Part shown: positions 1 to 6,694 of the stretch, in pieces
Layout of the letters: the number at the start of each line of letters is the position of its first letter
Numbering within the stretch: position 1 is the first letter of the stretch
Origin: Archangium sp.
GTDB lineage: Bacteria; Myxococcota; Myxococcia; Myxococcales; Myxococcaceae
Direction: 5' to 3'
Assembly: GCA_016793525.1 (NCBI GenBank)
Contig: JAEUJT010000363.1
Coordinates: 1-11,088 of the forward strand
Length of the DNA stretch: 11,088 bases
Program-made: the position numbers and the translations under genes
The notes under the pieces: generated by a model
Database searches by the model: none
What the model saw: the letters and a program-made list of their open reading frames with translations, nothing else
Told to the model about the DNA's origin: nothing

Positions 1-497
1 TCGTACGCGCCGCCAAAGAGGCGGGCTACACCGAGCCGGATCCACGCGATGACCTCTCGGGGCTCGATGTGGCGCGCAAGCTCGTCATTCTCGCGCGGGA
101 GAACGGGTGGTCCACCACGCTCGACGCGGTGGCACTCGAGAGCCTCGTGCCCAGCTCCTTGCGCGCCTGCAGCACGGCGGAGTTCATGTCGCGACTCACC
201 GAGCTCGACGGGCCGATGTCAGAGCGCCTCGCCCACGCAAAGACCCACGGCGCGGTGCTCCGCTATGTGGCGCGGCTCGAGGCGGGAGGAAAAGCCTCGG
301 TCGGGCTGGTGGAGCTGCCGTCGGCGCACGCGTTCGCGCACATTCAGCTCACCGACAACGTGGTGCAGTTCAAGACCAAGCGGTACCACCAGAACCCGCT
401 CGTGGTGCAAGGGCCCGGCGCGGGCCCGGAGGTGACCGCCGCTGGTGTCTTCGCCGACGTGCTCCGGCTCGGCGCGGCGCTGGGAGCGAAGCTGTGA
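1..497 (+). CDS. thrA: Bifunctional aspartokinase/homoserine dehydrogenase, C-terminal part (5' end outside window)
   Basis: This is the carboxy-terminal ~164 residues of a homoserine dehydrogenase, which reduces aspartate semialdehyde to homoserine in threonine/methionine synthesis. The reading frame is open from base 3 and ends at TGA 495-497. Diagnostic stretches are [19 protein letters not shown] near the window start and [10 protein letters not shown] followed by [13 protein letters not shown] near the end. Both closely resemble E. coli ThrA, whose tail reads [24 protein letters not shown]. That resemblance favours the fused kinase-dehydrogenase over a monofunctional Hom with a trailing ACT domain, and no ACT domain follows here. 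The kinase half and the NAD(P)-binding region are not visible, so the fusion is inferred. Downstream, a 33-codon frame overlaps the stop by 4 nt (GTGA), then comes thrB, so this is a thr operon. Confidence 0.9.
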   Translation, partial: [164 protein letters not shown]

Positions 498-595
498 CCC
501 GCGCCACCACGTTCGCTCCGGCTCCAGGTGGTACCGCGGCCGTCAGGGGTGACCCGCTCGAGCGCATCGAGACCACACGGAGCGCCACGTCATGA
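494..595 (+). CDS. 33-codon ORF resembling the N-terminus of ThrB; duplication remnant or leader-like peptide
   Basis: The frame opens with GTG 494 inside the thrA stop (GTGA) and ends with TGA 593-595, which overlaps the ATG of thrB (ATGA). The peptide begins VTRATTFAPAPGGTAAV, against MKHATAFAPASVGNAAV for ThrB. Ten of the 17 positions are identical with no gap, and the likeness continues (D, L, I-E and A-T matched) after one codon of offset. It lacks the rest of a GHMP kinase, so it cannot be an enzyme. It holds seven Thr in 33 residues, more than the matching ThrB segment. It may be an untranslated remnant of a tandem duplication. Alternatively, the two 4-nt overlaps may let ribosomes pass from thrA to thrB through it. 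Nothing in the sequence proves it is translated. Confidence 0.4.
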   Translation: MTRATTFAPAPGGTAAVRGDPLERIETTRSATS

Positions 596-689
596 AGCAC
601 GCCACCGCGTTCGCTCCGGCGTCGGTCGGCAACGCCGCCGTGGGCTTCGATGTGCTCGGGCACAGCATCGAGGGCGCCGGCGACCGAGC
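494..689 (+). repeat. Diverged tandem duplication of the thrB 5' end (copies at ~494-591 and 592-~689)
   Basis: Two adjacent segments align at an offset of 98 nt. The best-kept block is 502-522 against 600-620, which matches at 20 of 21 bases (only 509/607 differ). Over the first 17 codons about 37 of 51 bases agree. After that the offset grows by 3 nt to 101, shown by ATCGAG at 566-571 and 667-672. The second copy is the functional start of thrB, while the first fills the space between thrA and thrB. An offset of 98 is not a multiple of three, so the two copies are read in different frames. Confidence 0.7.
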
Positions 690-1515
690 GACGGTGCGCC
701 TCACGTCTTCGGGCGAGGTGCACATCACCGCGATTTACGGCGTGGTGCAGACGCTCCCGCGCGATGCGGCGTCGAACACCGCGGGGCGGGCGTTGCTCGG
801 GCTCGCGGCGCGGCACCCCGGCATCGGCTTCGAGCTCGAGCTGCACAAAGGCATCGCGCTCGGCTCCGGCATGGGTGGATCCGCGGCGTCGGCCGTTGCG
901 GCGCTGGTGGCGGCGAACGCCGTGCTGCCCACGCCCGAGTCGCTCGAGGTGCTCTACGACCTGTCGCTCGATGGCGAAGCCGTCGCCAGCGGCAGCCGCC
1001 ACGGAGACAACGTCGCGCCCATGTTCCTCGGTGGGCTCACCATCGCCCCGGCAGAGGGCATGCCCGTGCGCGTGCCGGTGCCCGCTGAGTTGTACTGCGC
1101 GCTGGTGCACCCTCACGCCGTGCTCGAGACGCGCACCGCCCGCGCGGTGTTGAAAGACCCCTACCCGCTCCACGACTTCGTGGTGCAGAGCGAAGGCCTC
1201 GCGCTGGTGTTGGCCGGGTGCTTCACGAATTCGTTGTCGTTGATCCGCCGCGGGTTCCGCGACGTCTTGGTGGAGCCGCGCCGCGCCCCGCTGGTGCCGC
1301 ACTTCGCGCGCGTGAAGCAGGCCGCGCTCGACTGCAACGCCCTGGGCGCGAGCATCTCTGGCGCGGGCCCGAGCGTGTTCGCCTGGTGTGAAGGCCGAGC
1401 CACCGCCACGCGCGCCGCGGCCGCCATGGCCTCGGCCTTTCGCGAGGGAGGCGTCGAGGCCGACGTCTTCGTCTCTCCCGTCGCTGGACCCGCGGCACAC
1501 CTGGTCTCGCCGTGA
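592..1515 (+). CDS. thrB: Homoserine kinase (GHMP family)
   Basis: This enzyme phosphorylates homoserine with ATP to O-phosphohomoserine, the substrate of ThrC, in the cytoplasm. The protein has 307 residues, normal for bacterial ThrB. All three GHMP motifs are visible. Motif 1, around residues 9-20, reads PASVGNAAVGFD. Motif 2, the glycine/serine-rich ATP loop, is GSGMGGSAAS at 91-100. Motif 3 is SISGAGPSVFA at 254-264. HGDNVAPMFLGGLT at 138-151 is also typical of ThrB. The ATG at 592 puts motif 1 at the usual distance from the N-terminus, and a GGAG lies 9 nt upstream. The start overlaps the stop of the short duplicate ORF (ATGA), and the stop overlaps the next start (GTGA), indicating coupled translation in the thrA-thrB operon. 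Confidence 0.95.
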   Translation: MKHATAFAPASVGNAAVGFDVLGHSIEGAGDRATVRLTSSGEVHITAIYGVVQTLPRDAASNTAGRALLGLAARHPGIGFELELHKGIALGSGMGGSAASAVAALVAANAVLPTPESLEVLYDLSLDGEAVASGSRHGDNVAPMFLGGLTIAPAEGMPVRVPVPAELYCALVHPHAVLETRTARAVLKDPYPLHDFVVQSEGLALVLAGCFTNSLSLIRRGFRDVLVEPRRAPLVPHFARVKQAALDCNALGASISGAGPSVFAWCEGRATATRAAAAMASAFREGGVEADVFVSPVAGPAAHLVSP

Positions 1516-3068
1516 CGCGGTGGGCGCTCGCCACAGCGCTCGCCCTCACGGCCTGCGCCGCACCCGTGACAGCACCGCCGACCGCGTGCTTCGCCTGCGC
1601 CAGCGCCACCGAGTGCCGAGCCGGCTTCACGTGTCGGCGCGGTCTCTGCGTGGGTGAAGGCTGCTCCCTCGAGCCGTACCACTTCGACCTCTCGCCAACA
1701 CACGGCGCCGTGGGCTCCGTGTTCTCCCTCATCGGCTTCGACACGGCGGCGGTGTCGGCCGTACGCATCGGGAACACCGATGCGCTCGTGGTGGCGCGCA
1801 GCAGCGAGGCCACGGAGGTGCTGGTGATGCCGGGCACACGCGGCGGGCGCGTCGAGGTCATCACCGACGAAGGGTCGACGTTCGCGGCGTCGAGCTTCGA
1901 AGTCGACCCGCCGCCGCCCATGACCCCGCTGACGCAGCGCGCGCGCGTGGCCACCTCCGACCAGGTCGGCCAGGCGGGCTTCGGGAGCTCGGTGGCGCTG
2001 AGCGCAGATGGCCAGACGCTGGCTGCGGGTGCCTACAAAGACGCGAACTGGGTCGGCGCGGCGTGGGTCTTTCGTCTCGAGGCCGATGGGGGATGGGTGC
2101 CGAAGACGCCCAAGCTCGCCGACGGCACCACGCGCGGCGCGTCAGGGTGCCAAGGGTACAGCGTGGCGCTGAATGCAACGGGAAGCCTCGTCACGGTTGG
2201 AGGCCACTGTGACACCGGCGCATCGTGGACCTATGCGCGACAGCCCGACGGCACCTGGCGGATCCGCGGCGCGCGCATCGATGGGCTCGCGGCTGACGCG
2301 CACTGGGAGGCCATGTCGTTGGCGACGAGCGCAGCGGGTACGACGCTGCTCCGCAGCAGTGCTTCGGAGGGCGTGGCCGCGGCGCGCGTTCTCTCCCCGA
2401 GCGCCTCGGGGTGGGAGACGCCGGGCACGCTCCTCGCCGCCGACGCGGGTTTCTTCACCGCCGCCGTGGGCCTCAGCGCCGACGGGAACGTCGCGCTCGT
2501 CAGCGGCACGCCGCGCACGCCAAGTACGGCCTACGCCTGGGTGTTCCACCGCGTCGACGGCGTGTGGCAGCAGCCAGGCCAGGCGCTCTTCGGAACAGAC
2601 CTCACCGACGCCGTGGCGGGCCACACGCGCGCGGCGCTGAGCGGAGATGGCTCGACGGCGGTGCTCTTGGCGTTGCGCTCGGTGCCGGGCACCACGCGCC
2701 GCGCCGCTTCAGCGTGGGTCTTTCGCCGTGCGGCCGACGGCACCTGGCGACCGGAGGGCGGCCAGATCGACGTGCCGGGCATGCGCCTCGGCAGTGAACC
2801 TCAGGGCCTGGCCGTGGACTTCGTCGGCGGCCGCTTTCTCGTCGTCGGCGCCGGACCCAATGGAGATCAGGTCAAGGTCGCGCAGTACCTGCGCGGAGAC
2901 GGCGGGTGGGCTGGCCAGGGCGAGGCGCTCTCGCTCGGCGCCGCGGGGTTGGACCCCAACCAGATCGGCCCCACCGTCGCCATCAGCCTCGATGGAGCGA
3001 CCGTCGTCGTGGGCGTCGCCTCGGACAACGGCAACCGCGGCGCGGTGTACGTGCTGCGCGCCGATTGA
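1512..3068 (+). CDS. Putative lipoprotein with Cys cluster, IPT/TIG-like domain and seven-repeat propeller-like region
   Basis: This is a 518-residue protein of unknown function, probably lipid-anchored and facing the periplasm or outside. A short signal peptide ends in the lipobox LTAC, with the lipidated Cys at 15. Residues 26-51 form a cysteine-rich patch of the C-x2-C, EC, C-x4-C type. Residues ~55-131 look like an IPT/TIG beta-sandwich. From ~155 to the end about seven repeats follow, most with 'SVALSADG...AWVF...DGxW'. The marker Trp residues are 195, 249, 301, 352, 412 and 466, spaced 51-60 apart, with a shorter last unit. This suits an FG-GAP/Kelch-like seven-bladed propeller. The GTG start is chosen because it gives the signal peptide directly and overlaps the thrB stop by 4 nt. 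No catalytic motif is seen. It has no evident role in threonine synthesis; binding or adhesion is a guess. Confidence 0.85.
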   Translation: MTRWALATALALTACAAPVTAPPTACFACASATECRAGFTCRRGLCVGEGCSLEPYHFDLSPTHGAVGSVFSLIGFDTAAVSAVRIGNTDALVVARSSEATEVLVMPGTRGGRVEVITDEGSTFAASSFEVDPPPPMTPLTQRARVATSDQVGQAGFGSSVALSADGQTLAAGAYKDANWVGAAWVFRLEADGGWVPKTPKLADGTTRGASGCQGYSVALNATGSLVTVGGHCDTGASWTYARQPDGTWRIRGARIDGLAADAHWEAMSLATSAAGTTLLRSSASEGVAAARVLSPSASGWETPGTLLAADAGFFTAAVGLSADGNVALVSGTPRTPSTAYAWVFHRVDGVWQQPGQALFGTDLTDAVAGHTRAALSGDGSTAVLLALRSVPGTTRRAASAWVFRRAADGTWRPEGGQIDVPGMRLGSEPQGLAVDFVGGRFLVVGAGPNGDQVKVAQYLRGDGGWAGQGEALSLGAAGLDPNQIGPTVAISLDGATVVVGVASDNGNRGAVYVLRAD

Positions 3069-3090
3069 CGGCACGCCGCGGCCAGAAACG

Positions 3091-4008
3091 TCACGCCCGA
3101 CGCTGGCCAGTGACGCGCGCGCTGGCGTCGAGCTGCGCCTGGAGCGCCTCGATGAGCAGTGTGACACCTGCCTTCGGTCGAACGCCTTTGCGGGTGATGA
3201 CCCGAAGATCGAACGGGCGCCCATCTGGCAGGCCGCGCAGCACCCGGAGCCGACCGTCGCGCAGGTACGGCGTCAACGTCATCTCGGGGAAGTACCCGAG
3301 GAACTCGCCTCCCATGGCGAGCTCGATGCCCATCTGCAACAGCTCAATGGTGGCACCAACGCGCCGTGCCGCGAGCTGCTCGGGAAACTGGTCGAGCGGC
3401 GGCAGGTGCTCAGCGTCGAGAAACCGTGGCACCACGAAGGGCAGCTCGCTGGCTTGCTTCGGCGTGATTCGGCCGCGCGCATGGAGCGGGTGTCGACGAC
3501 CACACACCAGCACACCAGGTGAACGGCCGAGCGCCCGGTACTCGAGCTCGGTGCGCGTGCCGCCACCGACGGTGAGCCCTACGTCGATGCGCCCTTGCAC
3601 CAACAGCGTCTCCATTCGCTCGGGGTACATCTCGTACGCGAGCGGAACGAGCTTCGGTTGGGCGCGGATCAGTGTGGTCAAGGCCTCCGGAAGCAGTCGA
3701 GTGGAGAACACCTCCATCGCGGCGATGCGCAGCTCTCCGTGGACTGGCGTGGTTCGCCCCTCGAGCTCGCTGCGGAGATCGTCGACCTCCCGCAAGATTC
3801 GCTCGGCGTGCGCTCGCAAGGCCTCTCCGCCCGCAGTCAGCGTGACCCGCCGGGTGGTGCGCACGAAGAGGGCGGTGCCGAGGTCGGCCTCGAGGCGTTT
3901 GACGGCCTTGCTGATGGCAGGCGGCGTGACGTGAACCGTGGCTGCGGCGCGTTGAAAACTGCCGAGCGACGCCGCGTGCCAGAAATACCGAAGATCGGTC
4001 AGCTCCAT
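3091..4008 (-). CDS. LysR-type transcriptional regulator
   Basis: This 305-residue protein is normal for the LysR family. Residues 1-60 are the winged helix-turn-helix: it begins MELTDLRYFWHAASLGSFQR, and AISKAVKRLEADLGTALFVR follows with the recognition helix. The family signature continues to TLTAGGEAL. A linker helix (~65-90) leads into the periplasmic-binding-protein-like effector domain (~91-290). The ATG at 4008 is chosen because it gives the canonical LysR N-terminus and has GAGG 5 nt upstream; the frame stays open 120 codons further but that extension has no family resemblance. It diverges from a lipoprotein gene across a 75-nt spacer, the usual arrangement for a LysR protein controlling itself and its neighbour. 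That transcript probably continues into thrC, so threonine synthase may be affected. The effector is unknown. Its 3' end converges on the upstream lipoprotein gene with a 22-nt gap. Confidence 0.93.
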   Translation of the reverse strand: MELTDLRYFWHAASLGSFQRAAATVHVTPPAISKAVKRLEADLGTALFVRTTRRVTLTAGGEALRAHAERILREVDDLRSELEGRTTPVHGELRIAAMEVFSTRLLPEALTTLIRAQPKLVPLAYEMYPERMETLLVQGRIDVGLTVGGGTRTELEYRALGRSPGVLVCGRRHPLHARGRITPKQASELPFVVPRFLDAEHLPPLDQFPEQLAARRVGATIELLQMGIELAMGGEFLGYFPEMTLTPYLRDGRLRVLRGLPDGRPFDLRVITRKGVRPKAGVTLLIEALQAQLDASARVTGQRRA

Positions 4009-4083
4009 GGGTTCCTCACGCGACAGAATACAGTGAATATTCGTCGCTTGTCGGAATCTGTATGCATCGCCATCGTCCGCGCC
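4009..4083. promoter_or_regulatory. Divergent promoter region with nested inverted repeats (candidate LysR operator)
   Basis: This 75-nt spacer is clearly more AT-rich than its surroundings. An outer inverted repeat is ATACAG (4028-4033) with CTGTAT (4058-4063). Nested inside is ATTC (4039-4042), 11 bases, then GAAT (4054-4057), and GAATATTC (4035-4042) is itself a palindrome. Partly symmetrical AT-rich sites with an 11-base core are usual for LysR operators. On the minus strand a plausible -10 TATTCT overlaps the left arm, so binding there could autoregulate the regulator. No convincing -35/-10 pair was found for the rightward gene, which also lacks a clear ribosome binding site. Operator identity is inferred. 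Confidence 0.5.
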
Positions 4084-5421
4084 ATGAAGACATCTTTTCT
4101 CGTGGTCGTGACAGCGGTGCTCGGAGCATGTGGCGGCACACCTCCAGTCGTTGACGAAGAAGGAGGCCTTCCCTCGGGGCCAGCGCTCGCCGTCGTGGCC
4201 GGCTCCGAAGTCGTCATCGTCGGCCCAGACGGCGTTGTCCGCGGGCGCTACGGCTTCCCCCCGCCGGTGAGCCCTCAGCTCGGCTTCGTCGTACTGAGCG
4301 CACCTCGAGCTGGGCGCGTCGCCGCGGTCTCGTACCTCGACGGGCCTGGCGAACATTCGTCGCAGCACCAGCTGGTGCTCGACCGTGGCGGGCGAATCAT
4401 CTGGGAGAAACGCGTCACCGGGCGCTGCGGCCCCGTTCGACTCGGAGACGACGGCGACTTCGTCTCCTGCAACCCGAGCGCATCAAGCTGGACCTACCAC
4501 GCGGTCGATGGCGGAACGGTCGAGATCCCGGGGGTGAACGTGCTCGCGGATCCACTCTCGGGCGGGCTGATTCCCGCCTCGGTGCAGCGCGGGGACGCCA
4601 CTCTGTGCGGCTTCTGGAACGTACGCACTGCCGCCTTCGAGCCATGGACGCACGCAACGTGCGGCTCCGTGTTTCGCCTCGGCGCGTCGGTCGTCCACAT
4701 GACCGTCAGCGGAGACAAACGCGCCTTCATCGAAGAAACCGCGAGCGGCGCACACGTCGTCGAGTCTCCAGACTTCGGCTCGCGCACCCTCATTCTCGAG
4801 GTGAATGAGGAGACCCACGAGGTGCTTCTCGGCGCCACGCACTCCGACACCGGCAAGCTCGACTTCGACTCACTCGTTCGAGTCGACGCGCAGCGCGTCG
4901 CGCACTCGGTGCACGTCCGTCCAGAGGTCGCTGTTCGCCGTTCGCCGTTCACAGCCGGGCCCGCCTGGCCGCACCTTGGGCCGAACGGAACACTCCTCCT
5001 CGGCCAGCGAGACGCGTACGTCGGCGCGCTGTTCCAGACGGTGAACGGAACGGAGTGGGACCGAATCGGCCAGGGGCTCGTCGACATCGACGGCATCACC
5101 TCCGCCTCTCGTGGAGGAACCACCGTCGTGGCGGGTCTGCGCTCGACGCCGCGCGCCATGACCGAGCCGTTCATGTTCGCGTGGGAACAACCACTGACGG
5201 GTGACTCGCTTCAGGTCATCACGAAGGAGGACGGGACAGTGGGGTTGACGCCGGCGCGCATCAACCCGTTCCTCGCCATTCCACTCACTCGTGACGGCCG
5301 GCGGCTCGCGTACTGGAATGACGATTCGCTCGTGCTCTTCGACGCGCGCGAGGGCACGTTGACGGCCGTTCCTTCACTCGCCGATGCGACGGGTCGCGGC
5401 GCGCTGGCGTGGATCGAGTGA
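4084..5421 (+). CDS. Putative lipoprotein of unknown function, beta-rich (propeller-like)
   Basis: I do not recognise the family of this 445-residue protein. The N-terminus MKTSFLVVVTAVLGACGGT is a lipoprotein signal with lipobox LGAC and the modified Cys at 16. A short Pro/Glu/Gly-rich linker follows, and the rest is a succession of short beta-strand-like hydrophobic stretches separated by Gly/Asp turns, such as VVIVGPDGVVRGRYGFP, GGRIIWEK, and near the end DGRRLAYWNDDSLVLFDAREG. Such strings are typical of WD40/YVTN-like propellers, but no regular repeat can be fixed by eye. Five Cys at 115, 129, 175, 193 and the lipidated 16 are scattered, with no metal motif. It shows no clear similarity to the lipoprotein encoded next to thrB. 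The ATG at 4084 is chosen because it gives the signal peptide; no Shine-Dalgarno is visible, so a leaderless or very short leader transcript is possible. thrC follows after 18 nt, probably in the same transcript. Confidence 0.85.
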   Translation: MKTSFLVVVTAVLGACGGTPPVVDEEGGLPSGPALAVVAGSEVVIVGPDGVVRGRYGFPPPVSPQLGFVVLSAPRAGRVAAVSYLDGPGEHSSQHQLVLDRGGRIIWEKRVTGRCGPVRLGDDGDFVSCNPSASSWTYHAVDGGTVEIPGVNVLADPLSGGLIPASVQRGDATLCGFWNVRTAAFEPWTHATCGSVFRLGASVVHMTVSGDKRAFIEETASGAHVVESPDFGSRTLILEVNEETHEVLLGATHSDTGKLDFDSLVRVDAQRVAHSVHVRPEVAVRRSPFTAGPAWPHLGPNGTLLLGQRDAYVGALFQTVNGTEWDRIGQGLVDIDGITSASRGGTTVVAGLRSTPRAMTEPFMFAWEQPLTGDSLQVITKEDGTVGLTPARINPFLAIPLTRDGRRLAYWNDDSLVLFDAREGTLTAVPSLADATGRGALAWIE

Positions 5422-5439
5422 CCAGGTAGAAGCGACTCC

Positions 5440-6687
5440 ATGCGATGTCACAGCACTCGAGGTACAGAGCGCGTCTCACTGGTGGAGGCCATCGCGCAGG
5501 GCCTCGCGCCCGATGGTGGGTTGTACGTACCGGAGTCGCTGCCGCGGGTGACGCTCTCCGCCGGCACCTCGCTCGCCGACACCGCCACGGCGCTGTTGCA
5601 GCCATACTTCGCCGACGAGGTCATCGACGTCGCGGCGGTGTGCCGTGCGGCCTTCACCTTCGACGCGCCACTGCGAAAGCTGAGCGGATCCAACTCGCTG
5701 CTCGAGCTCTTCCACGGCCCGACCGCGGCCTTCAAAGACTTCGGCGCGCGCTTCTTGGCGGAGTGCGTGGTGCGGCTCCCCCAACCGCCGAAGACGATTC
5801 TCGTCGCCACCTCAGGTGACACCGGAGCCGCCGTCGCCGCGGCCTTCCACCGCAAGCCCGGCGTGCGCGTCGTCATTCTCTACCCCGATGGGCGCGTGTC
5901 GGCGCGGCAGGCGCACCAGCTCGGCGCGTTCGGCGACAACGTGCATACCTTTCGCGTCGCAGGCACCTTCGACGACTGTCAGCGGCTGGTGAAGGCCGCC
6001 TTCGCCGACGAGGGGCTCCGCACGTCGCGGGGCCTCGGCTCGGCGAACAGCATCTCGTTGGGTCGGCTGCTGCCGCAAATGGCGTACTACGCGCAGGCGG
6101 CGCTCACGTTGGGCCAGCTGAACGTGGTGGTGCCGACGGGCAACCTGGGCAACGCGCTGGCGTGTCTCATGGCCAAACGCATGGGCCTGCCCATCGGCGA
6201 CATCGCGCTCGCCACCAACGCCAACCGCACGCTGCCTGACTTTCTGAAGGCGGGCCGCTACGCGCCGCAGCCCAGCGTCGCCACCCTCGCCAACGCGATG
6301 GATGTCGGGGCGCCGAGCAACGTGGAGCGGCTCCAGTACTGGTACCCCGACGCGGCGACGATTCCGCTCACGGCCGATTCTGTCGACGACGCCACGATTC
6401 GCGACACCATTCGCCGCACGTGGAAGGAATCGGGCATCGCGGTGTGTCCCCACACGGCGTGCGGCCTCGAGGTGCTGCGACGAATTCGCGCACGAGGCGG
6501 GCAGGGAAATTGGGTGGTGGCGGCGACGGCCCACCCGGCGAAGTTCGACACCGTGGTCGAGCCACTCATCGGCCAGACAGTCCCCGTGCCCCCGGCCCTC
6601 GCGGAGCTGCTGGCGCGACCGTCGACCGCGCTCCCCCTCGAAGCGAGTGACTCGGCGTTCCACGCCGCGCTGACGACGTTGCCGTAG
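5440..6687 (+). CDS. thrC: Threonine synthase (PLP-dependent)
   Basis: This enzyme converts O-phosphohomoserine to threonine and phosphate, the last step of the pathway begun by ThrA and ThrB. It has 415 residues, close to E. coli ThrC (428). The N-terminus has the typical HSTRGTERVSL...LAPDGGLYVPE pattern, which fixes the ATG at 5440. The PLP lysine is K99 in FHGPTAAFKDFGARF. SGDTGA lies at 125-130, and the glycine-rich phosphate cradle is PTGNLGNALACL at 232-243. The protein belongs to fold type II. It starts 18 nt after a lipoprotein gene and is cut off from thrA-thrB by ~2.4 kb, so it probably depends on the promoter in the 4009-4083 spacer or on one inside the lipoprotein gene. Its TAG directly abuts the stop of the convergent ketosynthase gene. 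Confidence 0.96.
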   Translation: MRCHSTRGTERVSLVEAIAQGLAPDGGLYVPESLPRVTLSAGTSLADTATALLQPYFADEVIDVAAVCRAAFTFDAPLRKLSGSNSLLELFHGPTAAFKDFGARFLAECVVRLPQPPKTILVATSGDTGAAVAAAFHRKPGVRVVILYPDGRVSARQAHQLGAFGDNVHTFRVAGTFDDCQRLVKAAFADEGLRTSRGLGSANSISLGRLLPQMAYYAQAALTLGQLNVVVPTGNLGNALACLMAKRMGLPIGDIALATNANRTLPDFLKAGRYAPQPSVATLANAMDVGAPSNVERLQYWYPDAATIPLTADSVDDATIRDTIRRTWKESGIAVCPHTACGLEVLRRIRARGGQGNWVVAATAHPAKFDTVVEPLIGQTVPVPPALAELLARPSTALPLEASDSAFHAALTTLP

Positions 6688-6694
6688 CTACGGC
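6681..6694. repeat. 14-nt perfect palindrome holding both convergent stop codons
   Basis: GCCGTAGCTACGGC is identical to its reverse complement. Its centre TAGCTA is the TAG of thrC on the plus strand followed immediately by the TAG of the ketosynthase gene on the minus strand. Both proteins therefore end in a CCG proline codon followed by TAG. As RNA it can form a 5-bp stem with an AGCU loop from either strand. There is no T-tract, so as an intrinsic terminator it would be weak. It is listed as a repeat for that reason. Confidence 0.6.

Noticed and set aside
370..1500. Long minus-strand open frame across thrA/thrB
   Set aside because: It is antisense to the clear thrB gene, Arg/His/Gly-rich with no recognisable motif. 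Such frames arise from the GC-biased third codon positions on the other strand.
3080..3108. Inverted repeat GGCCAG/CTGGCC at the convergent ends of the first lipoprotein and lysR genes
   Set aside because: It has 6-bp arms, a 17-base loop and no T-tract, and half of it lies in the lysR coding end. Not a convincing terminator.
4009..4368. N-terminal extension of the LysR frame by 120 codons
   Set aside because: The extension runs antisense through the second lipoprotein's signal peptide and has no LysR resemblance. ATG 4008 gives the canonical N-terminus and a good ribosome binding site.
4884..4900. Palindrome CGACGCGC-A-GCGCGTCG inside the second lipoprotein gene
   Set aside because: It has a one-base centre, lies in coding sequence and is built only of motifs common in GC-rich DNA. 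No functional context.
4933..4950. Short tandem GTTCGCC repeat (two and a half copies)
   Set aside because: It is too short to mean anything, encodes unremarkable residues and is expected by chance in this composition.
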